Shown here: positions 42,818 through 51,771 of the stretch, piece after piece
How positions within the stretch are numbered: the first letter of the stretch is position 1
How the letters are laid out: each line of letters starts with the position of its first letter
NCBI GenBank assembly: GCA_045544615.1
Contig: JAZPZI010000014.1
Coordinates: 1 to 64,000 of the forward strand
DNA: 64,000 nt
DNA from: CAKSFT01 sp045544615
Lineage (GTDB): Bacteria > Bacillota > Clostridia > UBA1381
Direction of reading: 5' to 3'
Translations under genes and position numbers: made by a program
Notes under the pieces: model-generated
The model's input: the letters and a program-made list of their open reading frames with translations, nothing else
Told to the model about the DNA's origin: nothing
Databases searched by the model: none

Positions 42818-43759
42818 TTACCTCTCTAACCTTTCTCCAAGTCTTTTTATAACTTCTTCATTGTCCATGAGCTCCGAGATTATCTCACGACAAGTCTTTA
42901 TCTCGGTTACCATCGCCGCCGACTGACCTGCCATTAGCGAGCCCATCTCCACATCACCCTCGGAAAATGCACGGCGCAAGCCTCCAACACCAAGTGCTTC
43001 GATTTCCTCAAAGCTTGCTCCCTCTTTTTCAAGGCGTTCATATTCACGGGTCAGTTTATTTTTCAGGGCACGAACAGGTGCACCGCCGCTTCTTCCCGTT
43101 ACAACTGCATCTCTGTCCTTTGCCTTGATAACTGCATTTTTATAGTTTTCGTGTGCTTCGCATTCTGTAGAACAAATGAACTTTGTTCCGACCTGAACAC
43201 CCTCTGCACCGAGTGCAAATGCCGCAACCGTTCCTCTGCCGTCTGCAATACCGCCTGCGGCTACAACCGGGATTTCGACTGCATCGGCAATCTGCGGAAC
43301 AAGTACCATCGTTGTCAGCTCACCGATATGTCCACCTGCTTCTGTACCCTCTGCAATCAGCGCATCAACTCCGCTTTTTTCAAGTCTTTTTGCCATAGCC
43401 ACGCTTGCAACAACCGGTATAATCTTTACTCCGGCATTCTTTAAACCCTCTATGTATTTACCCGGATTTCCTGCACCCGTGATAACCACAGCGGGCTTTT
43501 CTTCCATAATCATCTGCATAACATCATCGGCATACGGTGACATCAGCATTACATTCACACCAAACGGTTTATCGGTCAGGGTTTTCGCCTTGTTTATTTC
43601 AGCTCTTACAACATCTGCTGGTGCTCCGCCTGCAGCAATTATGCCAAGTCCGCCGGCATTCGATACCGCAGCGGCAAGCTCTGAAGTTGCAACCCATGCC
43701 ATACCGCCCTGAATTACAGGGTATTCTATTCCTAAAAGCTCACAAAGTCTTGTATTCAT
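42818..43759 (-). CDS. fabK: Enoyl-ACP reductase II (FMN-dependent)
   Basis: 313 aa TIM-barrel flavoenzyme of the nitronate monooxygenase/FabK family: YPVIQGGMAWVATSELAAA, EGTEAGGHIGELTT, AAGGIADGRG and GAEGVQVGTKF. Reduces enoyl-ACP, replacing triclosan-sensitive FabI; no fabI is seen here. Position between fabH and fabD supports FabK over nitronate monooxygenase. GAGGAG ribosome binding site. Confidence 0.95.
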   Translation of the reverse strand: MNTRLCELLGIEYPVIQGGMAWVATSELAAAVSNAGGLGIIAAGGAPADVVRAEINKAKTLTDKPFGVNVMLMSPYADDVMQMIMEEKPAVVITGAGNPGKYIEGLKNAGVKIIPVVASVAMAKRLEKSGVDALIAEGTEAGGHIGELTTMVLVPQIADAVEIPVVAAGGIADGRGTVAAFALGAEGVQVGTKFICSTECEAHENYKNAVIKAKDRDAVVTGRSGGAPVRALKNKLTREYERLEKEGASFEEIEALGVGGLRRAFSEGDVEMGSLMAGQSAAMVTEIKTCREIISELMDNEEVIKRLGERLER

Positions 43760-43774
43760 AGTCTTCTCCTCTCA

Positions 43775-44755
43775 TCAAAGCTCCAAAAGTGTAGCACCCC
43801 AGGTAAGACCGCCACCAAAGCCGACAAGTATAATCTTATCACCCTTTTTCGCTCTTCCCTCGCATACTGCCTCATAAAGTGCAACCGGAATCGATGCCGA
43901 GGATGTGTTTCCGTATTTTTCGAGGTTTGTAAAAATCTTATCCTCCGAAACGCCCATTCTCTTTGCCGCACCGTCGATAATTCTGCGGTTTGCCTGATGC
44001 GGAACTATCAAATCAACATCCTCAAAGGTCAATCCTGCCTTATCGAGCACTGCAACCGCCGCCTGCTCCATTGTCTTTACCGCAAACTTCATAACCTCTG
44101 CGCCTGCCATCCAGATTGAGTTCTTGTTCTTGCTCACTCTCTTTTCGAGTTCATCGGCATCCTCACGGTATGCAAGACTTGTCAATTTGTCACCGTCAAT
44201 ACCTCTTGCACCGATGTCGCAGGACAAGATTCCGCACTCACTTGACGCTTCCAAAACCACCGCACCAGCCGCATCACCGAAAAGTATGCAGGTGCCTCTG
44301 TCGGCATAGTCGGTCGCTTTGCTAAGAGCATCTGCACCGATTACAAGAACCGTTTTATATGCACCGTTCTCAATAAACTGCTTCGCTATTGTAAGGCCTG
44401 TAACAAATCCCGAGCAAGCCGCATTGATATCGAATGCCGCAGAATTTACTGCACCGATATTTTTCTGTACAACGCACGAGCAAGACGGTGTAAAATAGTC
44501 AGGTGTTACCGTTGCAAGGATTATAAGTTCAACCTCTTCTGCAGTTTTACCGGCATTTTTTAATGCACATTCTGCCGCACGTGTCGCAATATCGGTTGTG
44601 AAAACATTATCCTCACAAATTCGTCTTTCCTTTACGCCCGTTCTTTGCACAATCCATTCATCACTTGTCTCAACAATGCTCTCCATATAGGCATTATCGT
44701 ATATCTTCTCGGGAAGATACGCACCAACACCCGTTATTCTTGCAAACTTTTTCAT
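43775..44755 (-). CDS. fabH: 3-oxoacyl-ACP synthase III
   Basis: 326 aa initiating condensing enzyme. Catalytic Cys in DINAACSGFVTGL, His in VPHQANRRI, Asn in YGNTSSASIP. Joins an acyl-CoA starter with malonyl-ACP. Its start overlaps the plsX stop by 4 bp. Confidence 0.97.
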   Translation of the reverse strand: MKKFARITGVGAYLPEKIYDNAYMESIVETSDEWIVQRTGVKERRICEDNVFTTDIATRAAECALKNAGKTAEEVELIILATVTPDYFTPSCSCVVQKNIGAVNSAAFDINAACSGFVTGLTIAKQFIENGAYKTVLVIGADALSKATDYADRGTCILFGDAAGAVVLEASSECGILSCDIGARGIDGDKLTSLAYREDADELEKRVSKNKNSIWMAGAEVMKFAVKTMEQAAVAVLDKAGLTFEDVDLIVPHQANRRIIDGAAKRMGVSEDKIFTNLEKYGNTSSASIPVALYEAVCEGRAKKGDKIILVGFGGGLTWGATLLEL

Positions 44756-45765
44756 TCTTCTACCTCGTTCAATTCTTTCATATTGTCAATCGCCGCTGAT
44801 ATCTCATCTGTCACATCCGAAAGCTCGGAGTTTACAATCAGCATCAGGGCTTTAAGTATTGCCTTTTTGTCCGATGAGCCGTGTCCCTTTACTACGAGTT
44901 TTTTGAGTCCGAGAATCGGTGCACCGCCGTATTCACGGTAGTCCATCGACTTTTTAAATCGCTTCAAGCCTCCAAAAACACAAAGAGCACCAAGCATATT
45001 TATTATGTTACCCTTAAATATCGCTTTTATGTTACGATTGATAACCGCACCCATACCCTCGATGGTTTTCAATATAACATTTCCTGTAAAGCCGTCTGTT
45101 ACCATTACATCTGCAACACCTTCCATTATGTCTCTACCCTCGATGTTGCCTATGAAATTCAAATCAGCTTCCTTTAAAAGCATATGTGCATCCTTCACAA
45201 GTGCCGTACCCTTTTCCTCTTCCGCACCGTTTGCAATAAGCCCGACTCCCGGATTTTCTATACCCATAAGCTTTTTCATATAAAGGCTTCCCATAACACC
45301 AAACTGTGCAAGCACCTGCGGCTTACAGTTTGTGTTGGCGCCTGCATCAATCAGGAGCTTACCACCCTTTGCCGTCGGCAAAAGCGTCGCAAGCGCAGGT
45401 CGCATAACGCCTTTTATTCTTCCAACTATTAGAAGTCCCGATGCCAAAAGTGCACCTGTGTTCCCTGCCGAGAGCATCGCATCAGCTCTTCCCTCTGTAA
45501 GAAGCCTTGCACACACCACCATCGATGCCGTTTTCTTTTGCTTTACCGCCTTTACAGGCTCGTCGTGGTCCGATATCACATCATCACAATCGACAATTTC
45601 AAGCCTATTCTCATCATACTTTCTGCCCGAGAGCTTTTCTCTCAAAAGGCTCTCTTTTCCGCAGAGTATAATCCCGGCATCGGTATTGTTTATCACTTCA
45701 ACTACCGCATCAACCACGCAATCAGGTGCGTTGTCTCCGCCCATAGCATCAACTGCAATTCTCAT
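44752..45765 (-). CDS. plsX: Phosphate acyltransferase PlsX
   Basis: 337 aa. Makes acyl-phosphate from acyl-ACP for phospholipid synthesis. MRIAVDAMGGDNAP start, SAGNTGALLASGLL, DAGANTNCKPQVLAQF and VMVTDGFTGNVILKT. The start at 45765 has GAGGT just upstream; the frame continues to 45813 into the fapR end. Directly downstream of fapR, the classic FapR-regulated order. Confidence 0.97.
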   Translation of the reverse strand: MRIAVDAMGGDNAPDCVVDAVVEVINNTDAGIILCGKESLLREKLSGRKYDENRLEIVDCDDVISDHDEPVKAVKQKKTASMVVCARLLTEGRADAMLSAGNTGALLASGLLIVGRIKGVMRPALATLLPTAKGGKLLIDAGANTNCKPQVLAQFGVMGSLYMKKLMGIENPGVGLIANGAEEEKGTALVKDAHMLLKEADLNFIGNIEGRDIMEGVADVMVTDGFTGNVILKTIEGMGAVINRNIKAIFKGNIINMLGALCVFGGLKRFKKSMDYREYGGAPILGLKKLVVKGHGSSDKKAILKALMLIVNSELSDVTDEISAAIDNMKELNEVEE

Positions 45766-45776
45766 ATTTACCTCAC

Positions 45777-46316
45777 TTATTTCGTCTTCTTCAATGCAAG
45801 GTTGAACTTGCATCTGAAAACTTCTTCCTGATTAGAACGGATTTTTACCCATACTATATACTCGGTGTCCCTGTTTCTTATAACCTCAAACTTGGCGACA
45901 AGCTTTTCGCCTTTTTTTACTTCCTTAATATATTTAATATTGGCAACCTTTATGAGCGCTTCATTTGCATCGATAATATCAAGCGCAAGATTTTCAGCAA
46001 TCCCGAACATCGCCTGACCCTTTATTACATCGGTTCCGTCATAGGTCACAACATCATCGGTACTGACAACCGATATCCCGTAGTGATAGAGCTTCATATC
46101 GAGAATATCCATCGGCATCTCATTTGTGATGTTCTTCGCCATCTTCTTGATTCGCTCACGGCATTCACCAATACCAAGTTCACCTCTGTCCACTCTGATT
46201 GTTGCAGTGCTCACTTCCAAAAGCTCGGCAAGCTCAGAATCTTTTATGAAAGGGTTTGAATTTACAATCGCCAGAAGTTTTCTGTGCCTTTCCTTTTTTA
46301 TCTCGGTTCTTACCAT
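45777..46316 (-). CDS. fapR: FapR, malonyl-CoA-responsive repressor of lipid synthesis genes
   Basis: 179 aa. N-terminal DeoR-like helix-turn-helix (ELAELLEVSTATIRVDRGELGI, about residues 30-52) and C-terminal hot-dog domain that binds malonyl-CoA. The start at 46316 has AAGGAG 9 nt upstream; an ATG at 46334 overlaps that site. Its promoter carries a perfect FapR-type palindrome at the transcription start, indicating autoregulation, and the operon behind it contains plsX and all fab genes to fabF. Confidence 0.96.
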   Translation of the reverse strand: MVRTEIKKERHRKLLAIVNSNPFIKDSELAELLEVSTATIRVDRGELGIGECRERIKKMAKNITNEMPMDILDMKLYHYGISVVSTDDVVTYDGTDVIKGQAMFGIAENLALDIIDANEALIKVANIKYIKEVKKGEKLVAKFEVIRNRDTEYIVWVKIRSNQEEVFRCKFNLALKKTK

Positions 46317-46346
46317 TCCATAACACTCCTTCATATTACCACTTTA

Positions 46347-46361
46347 TAGCACCTGGTGCTA
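46347..46361. promoter_or_regulatory. FapR operator
   Basis: Perfect palindrome TAGCACC-T-GGTGCTA, on the minus strand TTAGCACCAGGTGCTA, close to the known FapR consensus TTAGTACCTNNTACTAA. It overlaps the predicted transcription start near 46364. Confidence 0.88.
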
Positions 46362-46370
46362 ACTTCTGTT

Positions 46371-46399
46371 ATTATACCATATATTGTTATTGATTGCAA
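46371..46399 (-). promoter_or_regulatory. Promoter of the fapR-plsX-fab operon
   Basis: On the minus strand TTGCAA (46399-46394), 17 bp, TATAAT (46376-46371), followed by the FapR box. Confidence 0.85.
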
Positions 46400-46418
46400 C
46401 ACTTTTTTTCAAAAAACA

Positions 46419-46448
46419 CAAAAAATCTCTGCAGAATCTGCAGAGATT
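46419..46448 (-). terminator. Terminator of radC
   Basis: 11-bp stem AATCTCTGCAG/CTGCAGAGATT with a run of T on the minus strand. Confidence 0.85.
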
Positions 46449-46472
46449 AGTCATATCAAGGCTTTGGCATGT

Positions 46473-47165
46473 TTAGTTTATAAAGTCATAGTCCTTTTTC
46501 ATACTCATACATCTGTCCCCTGAAACAATAAGGTGGTCAATCAGCCTTACATTTACAAAATCCAGGGCTTTTCCTATTAAAACTGTACTTTTCTTGTCAG
46601 CCTCCGACGGTGCAATTAACCCATTCGGGTGATTGTGTGCCAGAATCACATAGGATGCGTTATTTTCAATCGCAATCTTTACGACCTCTCTCGGGTAGAT
46701 TGCAACCGAATCCTTCGTACCCTTTGAAAGAGTGTTACAGGATATCAGTCTGCTGTCTTTATCGAGCGACATCATGCAGAAAATCTCATCGGTATGACCG
46801 TAAAACAATGGAATTATGTATTTCTGGACATTCGACGGTGTAATCTTCGCTTTTCTCGCACCGTTTATTTTCTCACGTTCATAGTATCTGAAAAGCTCGC
46901 TTTGCATCCTCAAGAGCACAGCAGCACCCTCTCCTACACCATCTACCGTCATAAGGCTTTTTACATCTGCCTCAAATACGCCTTCAAGACTTCCAAACTT
47001 GTTTAAAAGTCTGTGCGCAATATCATTTGTATTTCTTTGGGGATAGGCATAGTAGAGGAGCATCTCAAGCACCTCGTGAGGTGCAAAAGTCTCAATGCCG
47101 TTTTCGATAAACTTTTTCCTCATTCTTGCCCTGTGTCCCTTATGAGGATTCGCTGTCTCACTCAT
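46473..47165 (-). CDS. radC: RadC family protein (JAB/MPN domain)
   Basis: 230 aa. N-terminal helix-hairpin-helix region (LLNKFGSLEGVFEADVKSLMTVDGVG) and C-terminal MPN/JAB domain with the metal motif ILAHNHPNGLIAPSEAD. The family is called DNA repair protein RadC, but its biochemical role is unsettled. 29 bp downstream of the deacetylase gene and probably co-transcribed. Confidence 0.93.
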   Translation of the reverse strand: MSETANPHKGHRARMRKKFIENGIETFAPHEVLEMLLYYAYPQRNTNDIAHRLLNKFGSLEGVFEADVKSLMTVDGVGEGAAVLLRMQSELFRYYEREKINGARKAKITPSNVQKYIIPLFYGHTDEIFCMMSLDKDSRLISCNTLSKGTKDSVAIYPREVVKIAIENNASYVILAHNHPNGLIAPSEADKKSTVLIGKALDFVNVRLIDHLIVSGDRCMSMKKDYDFIN

Positions 47166-47194
47166 AGCCCGTATTTCTTCCCTTTCATTAGTTT

Positions 47195-48070
47195 TTAATA
47201 GCTCAACCGGTCAAGTGTTCCAAATTCATAGCCCTGACTTCTTACATATTCTATAATTCTCGGCAGAGCCTCGGTGTTATCCTTCGAAACTGCGTGCAGA
47301 AGAATTATTGCACCGTCGTGCAGATATGGTGTTACCTGGTTATACGCATAGTCTGCACCTTTCTGGTCTTTCGGGTCCCAGTCCTTATACGCAAAGCTCC
47401 AGAGAACTGTTTTATAACCCAGACTGTTTGTGACCGCAAGCACACGCTCGCTGTATTCACCCTCAGGCGGGCGCATATATTCCATATTTATCCCGTAGCG
47501 GTCAAAAAATACACTGTTTAAGTTTGCAAACTCGTCTGCCATTTTCTGTGCATCACCGAGCTTATGCAGGTTCGGGTGTTTGTCGGTATGGTTCCCGACA
47601 ATATGTCCTTCTGCAACCATTCGGTCCACAAGCTCTGCCTCATCACGCATATATGCCCCTGTTATGAAGAATGCCGCAGGAACATTATACTGCTTCAAAG
47701 TGTCGAGTATCTGTGCGGTGTATCCATTTTCATAGCCTTCATCAAAGGTCAGGTACACCGTTTTCCCCTTTTGTGGGTCAAGGTAGAATGTATTATAGTT
47801 GGCAAACAGTTTTTTAGTCGAATCGTAAATCTCAGGCTCCTGACCCTTCTTCTTTACAAAACCCCAACCGCTTCCCTTATTGGATACAGCCGAAAAGTCA
47901 GCCGTAACGGTATGGTCCTTTTTTACCTCGGCAGGTTTTTGCGGTATTTCCTGCTCCTCCACGATTGCAGGAGGTTCTTCCTCAAACACCGGATGGGTTG
48001 AAACCGTACTCGAAACACCGTTAGATAACAAAAATCCCAGAAGTGAAAGCATAGCAACAATTTTACTCAT
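47195..48070 (-). CDS. PdaA-like polysaccharide deacetylase
   Basis: 291 aa. N-terminal signal or anchor segment (1-22) followed by a Glu/Pro-rich linker, then a NodB-type deacetylase domain: VYLTFDEGYENG (108-116 region), metal His pair in GNHTDKHP, MRPPEGEYS and the final LLHAVSKDN. PdaA removes acetyl groups from N-acetylmuramic acid to make the muramic delta-lactam of spore cortex, and its TFDNGYENG motif is matched here as TFDEGYENG. That suggests a sporulating ancestor or organism. GGGAGG ribosome binding site. Confidence 0.9.
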   Translation of the reverse strand: MSKIVAMLSLLGFLLSNGVSSTVSTHPVFEEEPPAIVEEQEIPQKPAEVKKDHTVTADFSAVSNKGSGWGFVKKKGQEPEIYDSTKKLFANYNTFYLDPQKGKTVYLTFDEGYENGYTAQILDTLKQYNVPAAFFITGAYMRDEAELVDRMVAEGHIVGNHTDKHPNLHKLGDAQKMADEFANLNSVFFDRYGINMEYMRPPEGEYSERVLAVTNSLGYKTVLWSFAYKDWDPKDQKGADYAYNQVTPYLHDGAIILLHAVSKDNTEALPRIIEYVRSQGYEFGTLDRLSY

Positions 48071-48130
48071 AAGATAACCTCCCTTTTTATATTACGATTT
48101 AAAAACAAATAAAATATTTGTCGTTTTATG

Positions 48131-48159
48131 TTGAAAAAAGTTTTATTTTATAGTATAAT
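48131..48159 (+). promoter_or_regulatory. Promoter of the second deacetylase gene
   Basis: TTGAAA (48131-48136), 17 bp, TATAAT (48154-48159). Confidence 0.85.
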
Positions 48160-48188
48160 TTTATTTGAGAATAATTGGGGGTGTATAT

Positions 48189-49046
48189 ATGGCTACGTCA
48201 GAAAGTATCCGTAAGCGTCAGGCTGAGCGCAGACGAAAAAAACTTCAGAAGCAACGCCGCACCGTTTTTGTTGGTGTTCTGTTACTTATAATTATAGCTG
48301 TTTTTGTTCTTTGTGTAAAGGGTAATTCAGGAAAAAGTCCGAAAAATGACGAAATTTCTGCAGAATCACTCTATTTATTGCCCGAAGCGCCAAAGAAAAC
48401 TACCGACATTTTAGCATCGGTACCCGACAATAACGGCAAAAAAGTTGCATACCTCACCTTTGATGACGGCCCTACAACTTCGGTTACACCGGCACTTTTA
48501 GATATTTTGAGAAGATATGATGCAAAGGCAACCTTCTTTATGACGGGTGCTTTAATCGAGAAAAACCCGGACATTGCCTACCGCGTACACAGTGAAGGTC
48601 ACACCTTGGCAAACCATTCATACCGTCATAATTACAGTTATTTATATGCTTCAGAGGAAAACTTTATACAGGAAATAAACGACACACACGAAAAGATTTG
48701 CTGGATAACCGGTAACGAAAATTATCCTAAAATCTTCCGTTTCCCGGGCGGCAGCTACAACAGCGGAAGCCATGGCGAAATGAAACAGGTATTAAAGGGT
48801 ACACTCGACGAGCTCGGCTACCGATACGCTGACTGGAACTCACTCTCGGGCGATGCCGAAAGCCAGTCACCGACCGTTTCAGGGCTTGTGGAGAGAACAA
48901 AAAGTTCATCCAAAAACAAAGAAGACCTGATTATTCTTATGCACGACTCGGCAACAAAGAAAGTGAATATCGAGGCTCTCCCTCTTATTCTTGACTACCT
49001 TGTAGCCGAGGGCTACACCTTCGCAACCCTTGATATGGCACCGTAA
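48189..49046 (+). CDS. PgdA-like polysaccharide deacetylase
   Basis: 285 aa. Strongly basic N-terminus (KRQAERRRKKLQKQRR), one membrane anchor (about 26-44), then a NodB domain with YLTFDDGPTTS (about 88-98), ANHSYRHNYS (His pair), FRFPGGSYN and LIILMHDS. Expected to de-N-acetylate peptidoglycan GlcNAc outside the membrane, which lowers lysozyme sensitivity. The start at 48189 has GGGGGTG upstream; the frame extends to 48165 without support. Divergent from the PdaA-like gene. Confidence 0.93.
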   Translation: MATSESIRKRQAERRRKKLQKQRRTVFVGVLLLIIIAVFVLCVKGNSGKSPKNDEISAESLYLLPEAPKKTTDILASVPDNNGKKVAYLTFDDGPTTSVTPALLDILRRYDAKATFFMTGALIEKNPDIAYRVHSEGHTLANHSYRHNYSYLYASEENFIQEINDTHEKICWITGNENYPKIFRFPGGSYNSGSHGEMKQVLKGTLDELGYRYADWNSLSGDAESQSPTVSGLVERTKSSSKNKEDLIILMHDSATKKVNIEALPLILDYLVAEGYTFATLDMAP

Positions 49047-49061
49047 AACAATATAAATTAT

Positions 49062-49110
49062 TCCCTGCAAATGCTCCGGAGTTGACGGAATTTTTGCAGG
49101 GATTTTTTTC
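49062..49110 (+). terminator. Terminator after the PgdA-like gene
   Basis: Stem TCCCTGCAAA/TTTGCAGGGA with a long loop of about 21 nt, followed by TTTTTTT. Confidence 0.8.
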
Positions 49111-49141
49111 GCACATTTTGGTAAAAACTATCTCAAAACTA

Positions 49142-49170
49142 TTGACAAGCACATCATCTTGTTGTAAAAT
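49142..49170 (+). promoter_or_regulatory. Promoter of rny
   Basis: TTGACA (49142-49147), 17 bp, TAAAAT (49165-49170). The leader of about 150 nt contains AATCC/GGATT (49204-49231) and a CATCCCC/GGGGGTG pairing (49277-49283 with 49310-49316) whose 3' arm is the rny Shine-Dalgarno. Confidence 0.8.
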
Positions 49171-49327
49171 ATATGTGTATGCTTTATATTTCTTTTAACT
49201 ACTAATCCGGGTGTGTTGGTATACTGGGATTATTGTATATATAAATTGACATATAAAAAATAATTTCATATTTCAGCATCCCCGTTTTTGTTGACAAATT
49301 TAATTATATGGGGGTGAACATAACAAA

Positions 49328-50878
49328 ATGTTAACTATAATATTAGCAGTAGTTGCAGGAGTATTTTTCCTACTCAATTTTGCTTCATTTTTTATGGGTG
49401 TTACATACCGTAAAAAGGTTGCAGAAGCTGAACTCGGTTCTGCCGAAGAAAAGGCAAAGGCTATCGTAGAGCAGGCTGAAAAAGATGCGAAATCACGCAA
49501 GCGTGAGGTAATGCTCGAAGCAAAAGAGGAAAATCAGAAGCTCCGCAGCGTCTTGGACGCAGAAATAAAAGACCGTCGTCGTGAACTGTCTAATCAGGAA
49601 AGACGAATTAACCAGAAAGAAGAAACACTTGACAAGAAAACTGAACAACTTGAAAAGAAGGATCAGGCTTTGACTCAGAAGCTCGCAGAAGCAGACAAAA
49701 AGATGGCAGAGCTTGACGAAGTAAAGCAGAAGCAGATTGTTGAACTCGAAAAAATCTCGGGTATGACAAGTGAAGAAGCAAAGCAGACTCTTATTAAGGA
49801 CATCGAAATCCAGGCAAGGCATGAAGCCGCTATAATGGTTAAAGAAATTGAGCAGCAGGCAAAAGAATCAGCAGAAAAGAATGCAAAGAACATCGTAGCT
49901 TCTTCAATTCAAAAGGTTGCAGCTGACCACGTTGCAGAAACAACCGTATCGGTTGTAAACCTCCCTTCTGATGAAATGAAGGGCAGAATCATCGGCCGTG
50001 AAGGCAGAAACATCAGAACAATCGAGCAATTAACAGGCGTTGACCTTATCATCGACGATACACCTGAGGCAGTTGTTTTATCAAGTTTCTCACCTATCCG
50101 CCGTGAAGTCGCAAGACTCACTTTGGAAAAGCTTATCGTTGACGGCAGAATTCAGCCGGCACGTATCGAAGAACTTGTTAACAAGTCACAAAAAGAAGTT
50201 GATGCAATCATCAAGCAGGAAGGCGAATCGGCAACATTTGAAACTAATGTACACGGCTTGCATCCTGAACTCATCAAGCTTTTAGGTAAACTCAAATACC
50301 GTACAAGCTATGGTCAGAATGTATTGAAGCACTCTATCGAGGTTTCACACTTGGCAGGCGTTATGGCAGGTGAGCTTGGTGCCGATGTTGCATTGGCAAG
50401 ACGTGCAGGTTTGTTGCACGATATCGGTAAGGCCGTTGACCACGAAGTTGAAGGCTCACACATCACAATCGGTGCAGACATTGCAAGAAAGTACAAGGAA
50501 AACCAGGATGTTATCCATGCAATTATGGCTCACCACGGTGATGTTGATGCAGAAACATTGATTGCACAGCTCGTTCAGGCAGCAGATGCTATCTCGGCAG
50601 CACGTCCGGGTGCAAGACGAGAAAACCTCGAGTCTTACATCAAGCGTTTGCAGCAGCTCGAAGAAATCGCAAACGGTTTTGACGGAGTTGAAAAGACATT
50701 CGCTATCCAGGCAGGCCGTGAAATCAGAGTAATGGTTAAGCCGGAAGTCGTAAATGATGAAGGTATGCTTCTGGTTGCAAAGGATATTGCAAAGAAGATT
50801 GAATCGGAGCTTGAATATCCGGGTCAGATTAAGGTAAGCCTTATCAGAGAAACCCGTGCGGTTGATTACGCAAAATAA
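49328..50878 (+). CDS. rny: Ribonuclease Y
   Basis: 516 aa. N-terminal membrane anchor (about 2-22), long coiled coil (about 30-200), KH domain (NLPSDEMKGRIIGREGRNIR) and HD domain with RAGLLHDIGKAVDHEVEGSH. Membrane-bound endoribonuclease initiating mRNA decay in Gram-positives. GGGGGTG ribosome binding site, 11 nt from the ATG and possibly masked by a leader hairpin. Followed by ymdB as in Bacillus. Confidence 0.98.
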   Translation: MLTIILAVVAGVFFLLNFASFFMGVTYRKKVAEAELGSAEEKAKAIVEQAEKDAKSRKREVMLEAKEENQKLRSVLDAEIKDRRRELSNQERRINQKEETLDKKTEQLEKKDQALTQKLAEADKKMAELDEVKQKQIVELEKISGMTSEEAKQTLIKDIEIQARHEAAIMVKEIEQQAKESAEKNAKNIVASSIQKVAADHVAETTVSVVNLPSDEMKGRIIGREGRNIRTIEQLTGVDLIIDDTPEAVVLSSFSPIRREVARLTLEKLIVDGRIQPARIEELVNKSQKEVDAIIKQEGESATFETNVHGLHPELIKLLGKLKYRTSYGQNVLKHSIEVSHLAGVMAGELGADVALARRAGLLHDIGKAVDHEVEGSHITIGADIARKYKENQDVIHAIMAHHGDVDAETLIAQLVQAADAISAARPGARRENLESYIKRLQQLEEIANGFDGVEKTFAIQAGREIRVMVKPEVVNDEGMLLVAKDIAKKIESELEYPGQIKVSLIRETRAVDYAK

Positions 50879-50886
50879 TTATGACC

Positions 50887-50930
50887 AAAAAAAGCTAAGG
50901 GTTACAGTCCGTAATCCTTAGCTTTTAAAA
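50887..50930 (+). terminator. Terminator after rny
   Basis: 12-bp stem GCTAAGGGTTAC/GTAATCCTTAGC with one G-U pair, then TTTT. It lies between rny and ymdB, so ymdB may depend on read-through. Confidence 0.8.
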
Positions 50931-50959
50931 TATCACTTTAAATTTAGAAAGGCAATTTA

Positions 50960-51730
50960 ATGAAGATTTTAGCAATCGGAGATATTGTCGGTCGCACCGG
51001 TCGGGATGCGACGATGTACTATCTTGAAAAGCACAGGGATGAATATGATTTCATCATAGCAAACGGCGAAAATGCCGCTCACGGACACGGTATGTCAAAC
51101 GCCGTATACAAGGAACTCGTCGACTATGGAATCGACGGTTTCACCATGGGCAACCACACATGGGACTGCCACGATATTTCAAACATCATGAAATATAACA
51201 ATAACGTTATCCGTCCGGCAAACTATGACCGTTCCTGTCCCGGCAAAGGCAGTACCATACTCGAGAAAAACGGCAAAACCATAGGTCTTATCAATCTTAT
51301 CGGCAGAGTCAATATGCCAATACCATTTGACTCACCATTTAGTGCTGCCGAGCGTGAAATCGAAAAGCTAAAGGGCAAAACCGATATAATAATTGTCGAT
51401 TTCCACGCCGAAACAACAAGCGAAAAAAAGGCAATGGGCTACTTTTTAGACGGCAAGGTTTCGGTTGTTTTTGGCACCCATACTCATGTACAGACCGCAG
51501 ACGAAGAAATTTTCACAGGCGGCACCGGCTTCATCACCGACCTCGGCATGACCGGCCCTGTTCATTCCGTTCTCGGCATGGACAAAAAAACAATCGTAAA
51601 TCGTTTTTTAAACGGGCTTCCCTCTAAATTCGAGATAGCAACCGGTGATGCCCAGTTTTGTGCCGCAAGCTTCGAAATTGACGATATTTCAGGCAAATGC
51701 ACAAAAGTCGAGAGAATATTCAAAAAATAA
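50960..51730 (+). CDS. ymdB: YmdB-type metallophosphoesterase (TIGR00282)
   Basis: 256 aa. Metal-binding motifs GDIVGRTGRD, NGENAAHGHG, MGNHTWDCHD, DFHAETTSEK and GTHTHVQTADE. In Bacillus YmdB is a cyclic-nucleotide phosphodiesterase affecting biofilm and motility gene expression. Follows rny as in many Firmicutes. Confidence 0.95.
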   Translation: MKILAIGDIVGRTGRDATMYYLEKHRDEYDFIIANGENAAHGHGMSNAVYKELVDYGIDGFTMGNHTWDCHDISNIMKYNNNVIRPANYDRSCPGKGSTILEKNGKTIGLINLIGRVNMPIPFDSPFSAAEREIEKLKGKTDIIIVDFHAETTSEKKAMGYFLDGKVSVVFGTHTHVQTADEEIFTGGTGFITDLGMTGPVHSVLGMDKKTIVNRFLNGLPSKFEIATGDAQFCAASFEIDDISGKCTKVERIFKK

Positions 51731-51736
51731 ATATAG

Positions 51737-51771
51737 TAAAAACGGTGTAGCATCTGCTACACCGTTTTTGT
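51737..51771. terminator. Bidirectional terminator
   Basis: Perfect stem AAAACGGTGTAGCA/TGCTACACCGTTTT with a 2-nt loop between convergent ymdB and the HtrA-like gene. Confidence 0.9.
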
